A stretch of DNA of 64,000 nt from Podospora pseudoanserina (GCF_035222485.1 NC_085922.1:3425001-3489000); one strand, 5' to 3'; counted from the first letter of the stretch, positions 36,372 to 46,232 are shown. Notes: generated from the sequence alone by a model not told the origin. Program-made: numbers and translations.

Positions 36372-37256
36372 TCATTTGCTGAAGAGGTTGCTAAAAGAGC
36401 CTGCATCCATTTGCCCTTGAAATGCACGGCTACTCTTCGTGGTCGTTAAGCTGCCAAACGACTGGTCCACGCCTGGCTGTGCCACGCCGACTATCCCTTG
36501 CATAGCAATCGAATGGTCGTCTGTCTTCATATCACCAAACTTCTGCCCAGTACGCCATGCGCGGGTCACCGACAGAGTCTTCTGGCAGACATCTCTAAGG
36601 CTGTCCGTTAACCGCGCGCTCGAGTCTCCCTCAGCAGCTATGCCGTCGTCATCTGCTTGTGGCTCTGGTTCTCTTATCGATAGTTGTGCACTCAAATTGG
36701 CTAGAGCCTGCTCCTGTGTAGCGAATTGAGTCCGAAGCTGATCGATATTCCCAGAGGTGCGGCTCGAAACAATCCTATTCTGTGTTAGTGGAGTTTCTCG
36801 GTTAAATGAGTGGGACCTGTACAGCGTGATTGAAGATAGAACCATCGTGATGGTTCTTTGACAGTCTGCCAAATCTTTGTTTAGTTTATTTATCTTTGTG
36901 TCTTTAAAGTATACGGCGAGTCTGTCGCGTTTGCTGAAATGCGAATCCGTTGAATGGCTGGTAACTCTTGTAATGGCAGCTGTGAATCCTTGACAAATAG
37001 ATTTTGTCGACTCCAACACCTTGTTAAGCTCTATCTCCTTGAGAACGGAATCGACTGTGTCAGGCGCACAATTCGTTTCGAGTGTTCGCGCTAGAGTTCC
37101 TAATGTTGTTTGGGTCTGAGAAAGAAGGTTCTTGCTCTGCGAAACAGAATGTGGCGCATCCGCGAGTCCATCAATCAGGTCGTGAAGAGCCTTAGCGCTC
37201 TGTAACGCGGCAGTGGCAAGGGTTACTGCACTGGCAGTAACGCTGAGGGGATCCAT
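36372..37256 (-). CDS. Putative cell-death effector: helical N-domain plus C-terminal amyloid-like motif
   Basis: Single exon, 294 residues, no sign of decay. Residues 1-150 form a helical domain starting MDPLSVTASAVTLATAALQS, with LIDGLADAPHSVSQSKNLLS, which resembles the HeLo-like N-terminal domain of fungal STAND-associated proteins (PF17111 type). A coiled-coil-like piece follows (RTQFATQEQALANLSAQLS), then an acidic linker. The tail (residues 248-294) is Gly/Ser/Gln-rich: AMQGIVG at 251-257, then VDQSFG at 263-268, FQGQMDAGSF at 279-288. This second half matches, residue for residue in spacing, the N-terminal 32 residues of the divergent NLR at 38460. In known fungal systems a pore-forming HeLo or HELL domain carries a C-terminal prion-like motif that is templated by the NLR. 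That role is inferred from domain order and the motif match. Confidence 0.75.
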   Translation of the reverse strand: MDPLSVTASAVTLATAALQSAKALHDLIDGLADAPHSVSQSKNLLSQTQTTLGTLARTLETNCAPDTVDSVLKEIELNKVLESTKSICQGFTAAITRVTSHSTDSHFSKRDRLAVYFKDTKINKLNKDLADCQRTITMVLSSITLYRSHSFNRETPLTQNRIVSSRTSGNIDQLRTQFATQEQALANLSAQLSIREPEPQADDDGIAAEGDSSARLTDSLRDVCQKTLSVTRAWRTGQKFGDMKTDDHSIAMQGIVGVAQPGVDQSFGSLTTTKSSRAFQGQMDAGSFSNLFSK

Positions 37257-37792
37257 AATCCGTGAAGAAGAATGTGTGACAAGGGCTGTAATATCAGGGT
37301 TTAGAATATTGGTTCAATTCAGACTAATAATCTTCAGTGGACTCCAGTTCTTTGACTGTTGTCTATCGAACAGGTATTGATGCCTTACTTCCTAACGAGT
37401 GGCTTAGAGCCTGCAGTTACCCCTCATGGAGGCCTGATGGTGATCTGATGTTGATGTGGCCGTGGATGATTGGTTAGTTGCCGTGTGACAGAATGTTGGA
37501 GAGGAGTTCGTTGACATTGGGTGTGACAAAGGCTGGAATCAAGGCTGGAATCAGGGCTTGGTAGTTCAGTTCAGTTAAAAAAACATTCAGTGGTCTCAAG
37601 ATCCTTGATAAGGAATCCTTTCGCTACAAGTGATCCAAGTTGGCAGCTTGGATCAATCCAGATTCCAGCGGTTATATATGGTGACGTGCACGCTAATGCC
37701 CTGGAAAGTTGCAGTTTTAACATCTCGGTAAGATTCCTCATGATCAAAACCCTGTTGAAAATACCCCCAGAGGTACACCTTCTCCACGGTAC

Positions 37793-37860
37793 TTATTGTT
37801 AGCGTGACAGGGATTTTGGTGGAAGTTGCTATATAATGACCCCTGCCGCACTAACAATAA
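37793..37860 (+). mobile_element. Short inverted-repeat element (MITE-like), copy 1
   Basis: Two arms of about 20 bp (TTATTGTTAGCGTGACAGGG and the reverse complement of CCCTGCCGCACTAACAATAA) around a 28-bp core. TA dinucleotides flank an inner boundary on both sides, which would suit a TA-targeting transposase. A second copy in opposite orientation is at 53266-53324. No coding capacity. Confidence 0.65.
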
Positions 37861-37910
37861 TAAAGCCCAAGGAGATGTAGACAAACAAACAGGGTCAGTG
37901 GTGTAAGCTG

Positions 37911-38205
37911 TGTCAAATTAGTCAAAGGGACCCGCTGTTAAGGGGTTAATATCTTGGCAGTGGGACCTGAGCCACCAGGTTTGGCCTCAACTAGCCACCT
38001 GGGAAACTCTCCCTCGTAGAACACCAGAATTGACACCTTTTTTGGGCCCCATATTGTATTTGACAAGCTGTAAGCTCTCCGGCCTAGCGTTTGTAAGAGA
38101 CAATTGTTGATCATTGTTGTGCGCCATTTGGCTACACCGAACCGGTATTCAGGAGTCGCCTTTGATCTAGTATCCCTCAGAGGTCCTGATCGAGGGTTCG
38201 TCACA
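37911..38205 (-). mobile_element. Solo LTR (copy C)
   Basis: Read on the minus strand it begins TGTGACGAACCC and ends TTTGACA, about 295 bp. Shares CCGGTTCGGTG and GCACAACAATG with copy D. An old fossil between effector and NLR. Confidence 0.65.
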
Positions 38206-38459
38206 TTATGTGATGGGCGGTTTCCATGGCTCAGCCGCACTCCGCCCTCAGTCGCCCGTAGCGCCCGTAATGCCTCTTCCCACGTGATCTCTCCAGCCAG
38301 CTTACGCGCCAGGTTCGTGCAGTTATCGTTCTTACTAGCATTATGTTCGTTTCCAAAAGCATTACTTCGTCTCTGCAGTGATCTTCATCCAGCGGCCAGC
38401 GCGTCTCAGTTATAAAATTATTTCACATCACGTCCGAGAGAATTCCGTCAACTAACGCA

Positions 38460-40773
38460 ATGGCGCGGGCGGGGCAACATGTGGAGCAGTGTTTTGGGAA
38501 TGCGGAAGCTTCCCACGGCGGCTTGCTGTTCCAGGGTCACGTTAACGGATCTTTCCACATCCATCGTAAGCCAACGTCTATCTGTTCTACGCTAACGATA
38601 GACGGCAACTGACAGTAAGACAGATGAAACACAGGCGAAACAGCACGCTGCGCAGCGGATTATCCCGTTCCCGCGCAATGAGGACGTAGTGGACCGCTAC
38701 ATCTTCGCCGAGCTCGACCAGCTTCTACCCCCCTCGCCCGACTACCAGAGCGCGGCGCTCTGGGGTCTCGGCGGCTCCGGGTAAGTCTGCCACTAAATTA
38801 CACTGCATCCGCTGACCGGAAAAGCAAAACGCAGATTGCGCTCGAGTATGCCTACCGCCGGAGCCGTGACCCCGCCTGCTCTGTGTTCTGGGTCCACGCC
38901 GACAACGAGACGACATTTACGCAGGACTACAAGGTAATTGCGAAGAGGCTGGGCCTGGCGGATGGTCTGAATGGTCCGGAGTTGTTAATGGCCGTGCGTG
39001 AGCGGATCGAGGCGAGCCCGTGCTGGCTGCTTATTCTCGATAACGCCGACAACCTCGCTGTGTTTGGGGTGGGCCGGACACAATCAGGCAGAGACCAAGG
39101 TCAGGACACAGAAGAGAAGCAAAGTCTGTATGATTTCGTGCCCCGGGGCCCCGCAGGGACGGTGCTGTGGACAAGTCGTGATAAGCGGATCCGCGGCAGC
39201 CTTGTGGGCGGCCGACGAGCGATCAATGTCGCTAGCATGACGGAGGGAGAGGCGAAGATATTGCTCGAAACGGTCATGTGTAGAGAGATTGCCGAGGAGG
39301 AGTCCCACAACGCCATGGCGCTACTTGCCGAGCTCGACTTGCTCCCGCTCGCGGTATCACAGGCGGCAGCATATATGGGAAGGACGGCCATCCCAATCGG
39401 CGAGTATTTATCAAAGCTAAAGAGACGTATAAAGAGATGGCAACTGTTCAGCAAGACGGAGTTCGACCGACACCGCAGAGCGGATGTGTCGAACAGCGTC
39501 ATGCAGACGTGGGGTATCTCAATCGAGCACATCCGACAGGAGAACCAGATGGCCTACAATATCCTCCACTCGCTTGCATTTGTAGATAACCAAAACATCC
39601 CGTTGGAGTTGGTGGCGAAGGCAGCCGAGATAACAGCAAGACCGACCAGATATGAAAAAACCGCAAGCGCGAAGTCCGTATGCATCAAGGACCAGTACGA
39701 GCACCAAGACGAGCACCAGGACGATGATAACAAAGTCCTAGCAGCAATAGTTCTTCTACAACACTTTTCGTTCCTACGTCCGCGCACGTCCGACGAACGG
39801 TACGGGGCCTACGAGATGCACAAACTCGTGCAGGAGGCTACACAGTATAGCTTAAGCCAAGAGGATCGGCGGACGGACCAATGGCATTTTTCGGAGGTAG
39901 CTCTTCATGCTGCCACATCTCTATTTCCGGAGAGGCGACGAGAATTATGGGGAGAGTGCGAGAGATATCTTAGACATGCGCAGCTTGCGGCCGGATGGGC
40001 CGGGTTGTGTAGGGGTGGGGTAGAGGCAGCGGCGCTGTTGACTCGAGTGTCGGACTATCTGTATGACCGTGGGAGGTGGAGAGAGCGGGAGCCTGTGGAC
40101 CTAAGAGCCTATGAGTATCGGAGGGAACTTCTCGGCGACAAGCATCCTGACACGATCTGGAGTATGGCGAGTCTGGCCGCCACATACCATAATCAGGGGA
40201 GGTATGAGGAGGCGGAGAAGAATTACATGGAAGTGCTGGCACTGCAGCGCGACGTTCTCGGTGACAAGCATCCTGACACGATCAGGAGCATGGCGGAGCT
40301 AGCCACCACATACTATACTCAGGGGAGGTATGAGGAAGCGGAGAAGATTAAAGTGGAAGTGCTGGCACTACGGCATAACGTTCTCGGAGACAAACATCCC
40401 TGACACGATCTGGAGTATGGCGTCGCTGGCCACCACATATCATGCTCAAGGGAGGTATAAGGAGGTGGAGAAGATATTAGTGGAAGTGCTGGTACTGCGG
40501 CGCGACGTTCTCGGCGACAAGCATCCTAACACTCTCCAGGCCATGCACGACCGCGCCCTTACCTGGAATAGCCGACAGCGACGTCCTAAAGCGTTAGCTA
40601 TAATTCAGGACTGTTTCCAGTTGCAGCGCAAGGTACTAGGCCAAGCTCATCCCTCTGCCGAAAGATCTTTACGCGCCTTGAATTTATATGGGCCGGACAA
40701 GAAGAAAAGCTCTCGTATACGCCGAATATTTGGGCGTATAGCTCATCACGTCAGAGCTACGACTCCACAGTAA
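38460..40773 (+). CDS. NLR: amyloid-like motif, NB-ARC, TPR (frame change in TPR region)
   Basis: Exons 38460-38565, 38624-38780 and 38825 onward. Exon 1 (35 residues) encodes essentially only the motif VEQCFG-x10-FQGHVNGSF. NB-ARC follows: PFPRNEDVVDRY, Walker A GLGGSGKTQ split by intron 2, Walker B CWLLILDNAD, GTVLWTSRD, and LDLLPLAVSQAAAYM in the GLPLA position. A helical winged part (ILHSLAFVDNQNIP) leads to TPRs of 42 residues, each with LGDKHPDTI-SMA-LA-TY--QGRYEEAEK. The frame from the start closes at 40403 (613 residues); the same TPR pattern goes on in the +1 frame to 40773, where the third 126-bp unit has one extra C (about 40396-40398). So the receptor either ends after two to three repeats or has a recent frame change. 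Known NLRs of this class sense a cue by their repeats and seed an amyloid on a partner; partner here inferred to be the gene at 36372. Confidence 0.85.
40131..40636 (+). repeat. TPR-coding tandem repeats, 126 bp
   Basis: Four units beginning near 40131, 40257, 40383 and 40510 (CTCGG-GACAAGCATCC). The third step is 127 bp, the others 126. High nucleotide identity between units suggests recent duplication or gene conversion, as in other fungal NLR repeat domains. Confidence 0.85.
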
Positions 40774-40809
40774 TCGCTGGCCGAATTTAGGGGAGCTGGA
40801 GGGATTTTG

Positions 40810-41077
40810 TCGGCGCCAATCAACGGTCTCAAGGTAGTGTATTGTAACTAGCTAGGCCACTCTACGAGTACACTACACTTGGAGAAGAAAATGAAAAAAG
40901 AAAGAGAAGTTTTGAGGATATGAGCCTCTAATATAGCTACGCGTTGGCCAGTACGCGGCGATAGAAGGTTCTAGTGTAGTGGTTTGTGTATGTAGCTATG
41001 TAAGTTCGGAATAGCTTCATCAAGAGTGTTGCCGAGGGTTGTCGAGGTCTACATATGCCAGGACTTATCCCGTCACA
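40810..41077 (-). mobile_element. LTR of a Ty3/Gypsy chromovirus fossil
   Basis: On the minus strand begins TGTGACGGGAT and ends GCCGACA, about 268 bp, directly after a chromodomain-coding fossil. A different LTR family from copies A-D. It starts 37 bp past the NLR frame end. Confidence 0.6.
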
Positions 41078-41640
41078 TTACCCCCCTCCTCTCCTAGGAT
41101 GTCCGATTAGGGAGGGGAGCCCTTTCCGTATTTCTCCTCGAATATATCTAGCGCCTCCGTTTCCTCGAAGTTACTTAGGGGTTCCTATATAGGCTTAGCA
41201 TAGCTAGACCATTTTATCAGGAGCTCTGTCCTTCCCCTTACTTTCTTTACCTTCAAGATCTCCTCCACTTGCTACTCTACTTTCTCTTCTCCATCGCCGT
41301 TGATTCCGATCAGGGTTGGAGGCTGGGTATCGTCCTGTTTTTGTGATGCTAAAGAGTGTTCCACTGCCCTTTTTAATATATAATTCGGAAGACGTTATAA
41401 ATCCCTAGTTGAGTATACAGTCGATAGGCATAGGAGCCGATCGGCTTAGTGATAATACACGTGTATATCTAGCGTTCAGCCAATCGAGTTTCGCCGGAGG
41501 TCCATCTGTTTTCATCTACTATAATCGTAACATACCTTATTCCTAACACGGAATTGTTTAGCTGTCTAGCGTTCTTTATTAGCGTACTCTTCCTAACGTT
41601 CTTACTTCTAGATCCATGACGACCGTTCGAGGTCGAGACG
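41078..41640 (-). mobile_element. Ty3/Gypsy chromovirus fossil, 3' pol end with chromodomain
   Basis: Minus-strand text resembles the end of a chromovirus polyprotein (integrase C-terminus, then a chromodomain with EILKVKKVRGRTELLIKW), followed by the LTR. Heavily AT-enriched and broken; many changes. Age: old, consistent with RIP. Confidence 0.65.
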
Positions 41641-41689
41641 GATGCCTCAGACTCCGCCATTGGAGGCAAAGATGGGAAGTTACACCCAG

Positions 41690-42614
41690 TAGCCTTCTTT
41701 TCGAAGAAATTGGAGGGACTACGCAAGAACTACACGATACATAATAGAAAGAGCTATTTGCCATTAGCGAGGCCTTAGAGGAGTGGAGACCATACCTCAG
41801 CGCTACCAACCACGAGTTCTAGGTCTACACGGACCACAAAAACCTGAAATACTTCACCACCACCTAAGGTCCTCAATGCAAAACAAACTAGATGGTCCGA
41901 ATTCTTATCAAAATTTAATTTCCAGATCCACTATAAGAAAGGCTCCGATAACACAAGAGCGGATGCGCTGAGCAGAAGGATGGATCACTACGAAGAAATC
42001 ACCGGAAAAATGACCGGAAAAATCACCATCCTTACGGTAAGAAATAATAGAAGGAATATTAAGGCACCCGCTTCAGTAGTGGGCTAGGTATTGCGCGGTA
42101 TACTGAGAAGAATCAACAGCCAAAAATTATCAAAGTAATATCAGCAGCGACGATTAGGAGCGATAGGCTAAGCTGGAATCTTCGACGATCTAAAACGACG
42201 ACAATTACCGACTCTGGCCCGGGATGTCACAACTGGGCTTACATCGAGCCGGGACAACGGAAGACATTGATTCAGGAGGTCCACGAGCTAAAACTCGGGG
42301 GGACATATAAGAATAAATAAAACAATAGGAAAGATTAAATAAATTTTAAAGAGGCCAAGATTAAGGAAAGTATGGAGGGAACGCTACGGGGATATAACCT
42401 TAGCAAAAGAATAAAAGTAAAGAAACATAAGCTTTACGGTTTTCTAGAACCATAACCATTAGCAAAACAATTATTTATACAGCTTAGTAACCAGACACTT
42501 AACCACGAAATTACTAGTCTCCAGAGACCCGGTCACCGACGTTAAATATAATAGCATCCTCACAGCTATTAACAGACTGACCAAGTAGAAGTACTTCCTG
42601 CCCTACAAGGGGAC
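41690..42614 (+). mobile_element. Ty3/Gypsy pol fossil (end of RT, RNase H, start of integrase)
   Basis: Recognised from RNase H-like text ([11 protein letters not shown]-like region near 41820, [20 protein letters not shown] near 41900, RADALSRR) and integrase-like text near 42500-42600. Broken, AT-enriched, old. It is interrupted at 42615 by the start of another LTR element, a nested insertion. Confidence 0.7.
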
Positions 42615-43062
42615 TGTGACGAACCCCTGTACAGAACCTCTGAAAGGGATACGGGTTGAAGGTAACTTCTGACAACTGGTTCGGTGCAGCTAAACAGTGC
42701 ACAACAATGGCTTGCCTCAATCACAACAGTCTGAGTACTAACGATTGTGACTTGTATTGCATACTGCGGAACTGTCTGTCTACACCAGCCAGTTCCTCCG
42801 TATATATAGACCTTGGGGCCCCGAAGTGCTCATTCTGCTATGGCCCCGATCACTCCTAGCACATCGCATCCCGTAGAGTGCTCGTCGTGCTATGCCTTCG
42901 ATTACCCCGAGTATCTTGCATCCTGCAGAGTGCTCGTGGGTCTTGGCGCCATAGCACTTCTGGCCAGCCCCCAATTGGCTGTCTCCTGACTTTCCAAATG
43001 ATTGGCTGGGGACGTCCTGCGCCCAACATACTGTGCGACCTGCCGTTGGGTTAACTGTGACA
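42615..43062 (+). mobile_element. LTR (copy D, longest of family)
   Basis: TGTGACGAACCCC... to ...TTAACTGTGACA, about 448 bp, the fullest copy of the family also seen at 35446, 36089 and 37911. It lies upstream of a gag-like fossil in the same orientation, so it is probably a 5' LTR. Confidence 0.7.
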
Positions 43063-43387
43063 AAATGGCTACCATAATATAGAGTTTTTTTTTTACGGAG
43101 AATAAATATGCTGGCGAGCCTATTTCTTAGTCTCCGTTTTGGTAGAGGATTCGTCTCTATCGGAGAGGGAGGCTCTAAACATAGATATAAGGCGTTATGT
43201 AAAGTTATCGTTTTTAGAGAGTGGAGAGTGTAGGGCAAGCGTAAAGTAAGCGGTAGTAAGCTTAAGGTAAGCTAAGGGTAAGCCGAGGGTGAAGCGAGCC
43301 TGATTTTGGGCTAACTATGTTCGGACGAGACAGAAATCTTTTTAGAGACCGACTACCCAGAACGTTATCAATATTCGTAGTGAACTC

Positions 43388-44130
43388 TTGAAAGCGCTGC
43401 CGTTCTACCGAGACATTCATTCAACCATCGAGAGCCAGCCCAAGATACTATCCAGGTTTGACGTGCTTCACTACTTGGGGGTCAACATTCATCACCCTCA
43501 TATTGCTCGCCCTAGCGGTCTGGGTAGCTTGCTTGCCATTTGGAACCAGTTGGCCGGACACGGCAACAAGCAGATCCGCGAGCTGAAGAACGAGAATACC
43601 AATCTCAAGAATGAAGTCAACAACTTGAAGAAGCAGGTTGTCGACCTCGAGGTCAGTGTTGGCAAGCACCAGCAACAAGGCATAACCACTCAGGACAAGG
43701 AGGGCATCAAAGAGCCCACTCGCTTTGACGGCTCCGAGCCAAATAAGTACATCCGGTACTTCGACTTCATGCTCTGGAAGCGTGCAATCACCCGCGCCTG
43801 GGCAGACCAGCCTGATGCCTTCAGGACCGAAAAGGAAAAGATTTACTATAACTTATCCTCTTTTTTCTCGATGGTGATGCATTTTGGGATATCGCTGATG
43901 GTGTCGAGGTGATTGTCAACAACAATCAGGGGATTGATGCTTGGGAGTTCAAGACGGGTGAGCAACTGCTTGATCACCTCACAGAGAAGTATGGGAAGCG
44001 CGAGTAGCCAGGGAACTTCATGTATTTTGCCGTACCATGAATTGTGGGCCACAACTGAAGATGGACATGCGTTCAAGGTAACTGTTTGGGAAACAACCTC
44101 TACAGAGACCTTTGTGTTATTTAGCGGCTG
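43388..44130 (+). mobile_element. Gag-like fossil of an LTR element
   Basis: A coiled coil (QIRELKNENTNLKNEVNNLK) followed by FDGSEPNKYIRYFDFML and DAFRTEKEKIYYNLS, which resembles Gag capsid regions of fungal LTR elements. Broken; no pol was seen downstream, so the copy is truncated. Confidence 0.6.
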
Positions 44131-45506
44131 AGGGATACACTTTGAGCCTCATCTAGTATGGCGGCATGTTGTACCATGTCAATTTCCTTGTGCAGTTATG
44201 CCGAACATGGGTCATGTTGGGAATTCTGCCTATTATAAAAGACGAATTGACTTTATGCTCCTTGAAAATCCCTTTCAACTGAGGGGCATTCCCGGGGTCT
44301 TCAGCGTCCCACTGATACGCCATACTCATGCTCTTGTAATTTCTATAAGTATGGCATCTTCCCTCGCCAAATGCGATTGCCTTCCCAACTCATTCCCAAA
44401 TTTTAATTTATATACTGTTCTATGGTCTCAACTCCACATAGCCGTTCTCAGCTATCATTTACTTCAAGACATAATAGGCGCTCGTAAGACAACATGTGGA
44501 AAGACTTCAACTGATCCAAATGAAGTGATCGCCCTGGCCTTGGAGAATAGGCTGCCTCACAGGTCTACAGTCAACCCTCATCCTGTTCGCAAGAAACTGA
44601 GGCCAAAGAGCAGAACGGCGTACAGCCGAGACCTTGGATATGGAGAGCGCAAGTCAGCAGCTGTTTCGAGTAGTTAGAATATCAACTGATCTGGAAGCAG
44701 CTACCTAAGATGGAATTTATTCAAATTCAGACTCAACAAACATGCAAACCATGAACCATCTTGCCGAGACGAGGTGGCATGGGACAGGAGGCCAACTTGA
44801 TAAAAATCAAATGTCTCAAGTAAGTCCCTAACTCGATTCAGCCGGTGTTCAACCTACCGTATGATGGAGGCCGCCCCTGGCAGATGCTGGCTCTAGACTT
44901 CTCTGCCACAGGTTTTCGACTGCTCAGCCATCTTCATAACCTTGCCCTGGGCAATATGGTCGGCGTTGCCGGCATCGGCACCACATTTAGCAATCATGGC
45001 TGGCTGCGGGATATGGGAGTCTGATTATGTGCAGCGTCGATTATGTTGTTAGGTATTAGCCTACGTTGATCTGGACAATTCACACCAGTTGAAGCCAACA
45101 TGATCTACACCGGTGCTAAACCCTCGTTGCACACCTAGCGCACAACTCGCACGCCCTCTCAGCCCTGTGCCGCACGGAAAGCTGTAAATTGCTTCAACTC
45201 TAGTTGAGGGAGTAGAAAACGAATACCAAGATCATAGTGGCTTACAGATGGCTTCCTGGCACCCCAAACTGAAACCACAATGTCATTTAACCTTGTATGA
45301 TAATTCTTCCCAGAATTTACATAAGGTCACGGATGATACCAGACACAAAAAAAGAGTGTATTACAGACCATATGCTAGGATAAAACTAGGTTAGATATCC
45401 GAGGAATATACTCCAGGACGCCTATATGCCCCCCCTCCCCCATCTATTTGAGAGAAATCAAGAGTATGCAGCCTGCTGCACATCCCCAATGCCAACTGAA
45501 ATCATT
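44131..45506. other. Decayed or empty region
   Basis: About 1.4 kb. Short stretches look faintly coding (44198-44677, 44850-45010) but I cannot place them in a family; they may be further element debris. Confidence 0.4.
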
Positions 45507-46232
45507 TCACACAATGACATCGTAATTCACATGGAACCTGGCCCGATAGGCCGCATTCACACGCGCAATCACAGTTTCATTGGCGTGCGTCCACTGCAGT
45601 TGATAATGCACAAACCACCCCCGCACTGTCGACTTGTTCACCTGTCTTCCACCGCGCTGCAGCAGATAACGATGTATATACTGCACGGCATCGTCGAGAT
45701 CATAGCTCTGCGCACTATTGAGTCCGCCCCCGGATAGACGGTCCACCTTGCAGGAGAAGGAGTACTGCCATGGTGCCGCCAGCACGGTCAGGCCCGCCGC
45801 GCGGAAGATGACTTCGTGGATGAGGAGGGCCTCCTCCGTCAGTTCATCGCGCCGTTCCTGGGGGATGAAGAAAATGGTGCGGTTGTTGAACCACTCCTCG
45901 GTGAGCCGCCGGTCACGCCTAACCGCATCCTTGGCACCATTGATCAGAAGCTCGTAATCATTGACCGTCAACTGGTTGTTGAAAAAGTCAACGTCGTGTG
46001 TTGCATTGCGGCTTCGCAAGTGGATGGTGTTGACAGCGCCGCCGACTGCGATTACCGTCACGTTGCCATTGCGACGGTTGATGTAAGCAGCAACGTTGTT
46101 GAGGGCATTCCAAAGCGTTTGATAGTCCAGATTGGGGAGGGCATCCTCACGTCCGGAGGTTCTCCGTGGTGCCAGATCACGGAGTCGGTCGGCATTGCGC
46201 CGTTGTCGCAGGCGAGAATACTGTTGACCCAT
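45507..46232 (-). CDS. Nucleotidyltransferase-like protein, possible N-myristoylation
   Basis: Single exon, 241 residues. The start MGQQYSRL fits the MGxxxS rule for N-myristoylation; upstream in-frame codons include no ATG. VIAVGGAVNTIHLRSRNATHDVDFF has the Gly-Gly followed by Asp-x-Asp pattern of nucleotidyltransferase-fold proteins. Next come WFNNRTIFFIPQERRDELTEEAL and a C-terminal helical part ending in ARFHVNYDVIV. Similar short proteins are common in ascomycete accessory genome but unstudied, so activity is not claimed. It is divergent from the gene at 46967. Confidence 0.7.
   Translation of the reverse strand: MGQQYSRLRQRRNADRLRDLAPRRTSGREDALPNLDYQTLWNALNNVAAYINRRNGNVTVIAVGGAVNTIHLRSRNATHDVDFFNNQLTVNDYELLINGAKDAVRRDRRLTEEWFNNRTIFFIPQERRDELTEEALLIHEVIFRAAGLTVLAAPWQYSFSCKVDRLSGGGLNSAQSYDLDDAVQYIHRYLLQRGGRQVNKSTVRGWFVHYQLQWTHANETVIARVNAAYRARFHVNYDVIV

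Larger units (their letters stand above)
37257..38459. other. Divergent intergenic region of the NLR/effector pair
   Basis: About 1.2 kb separating the two divergent starts. It has been entered by a 68-bp inverted-repeat element and an LTR relic (both listed). The remaining 250 bp before the NLR start (38206-38459) would hold its core promoter. Confidence 0.5.

Noticed and set aside
36393-38555. Naming the shared motif as HET-s (HRAM), PP or sigma
   Set aside because: The HET-s pattern with its Asn ladder and the pseudo-palindromic PP pattern are not visible; I cannot recall the sigma profile well enough to assign it.
44198-44677. 160-codon plus-strand frame after the gag-like fossil
   Set aside because: No family recognised and weak composition; probably element debris.
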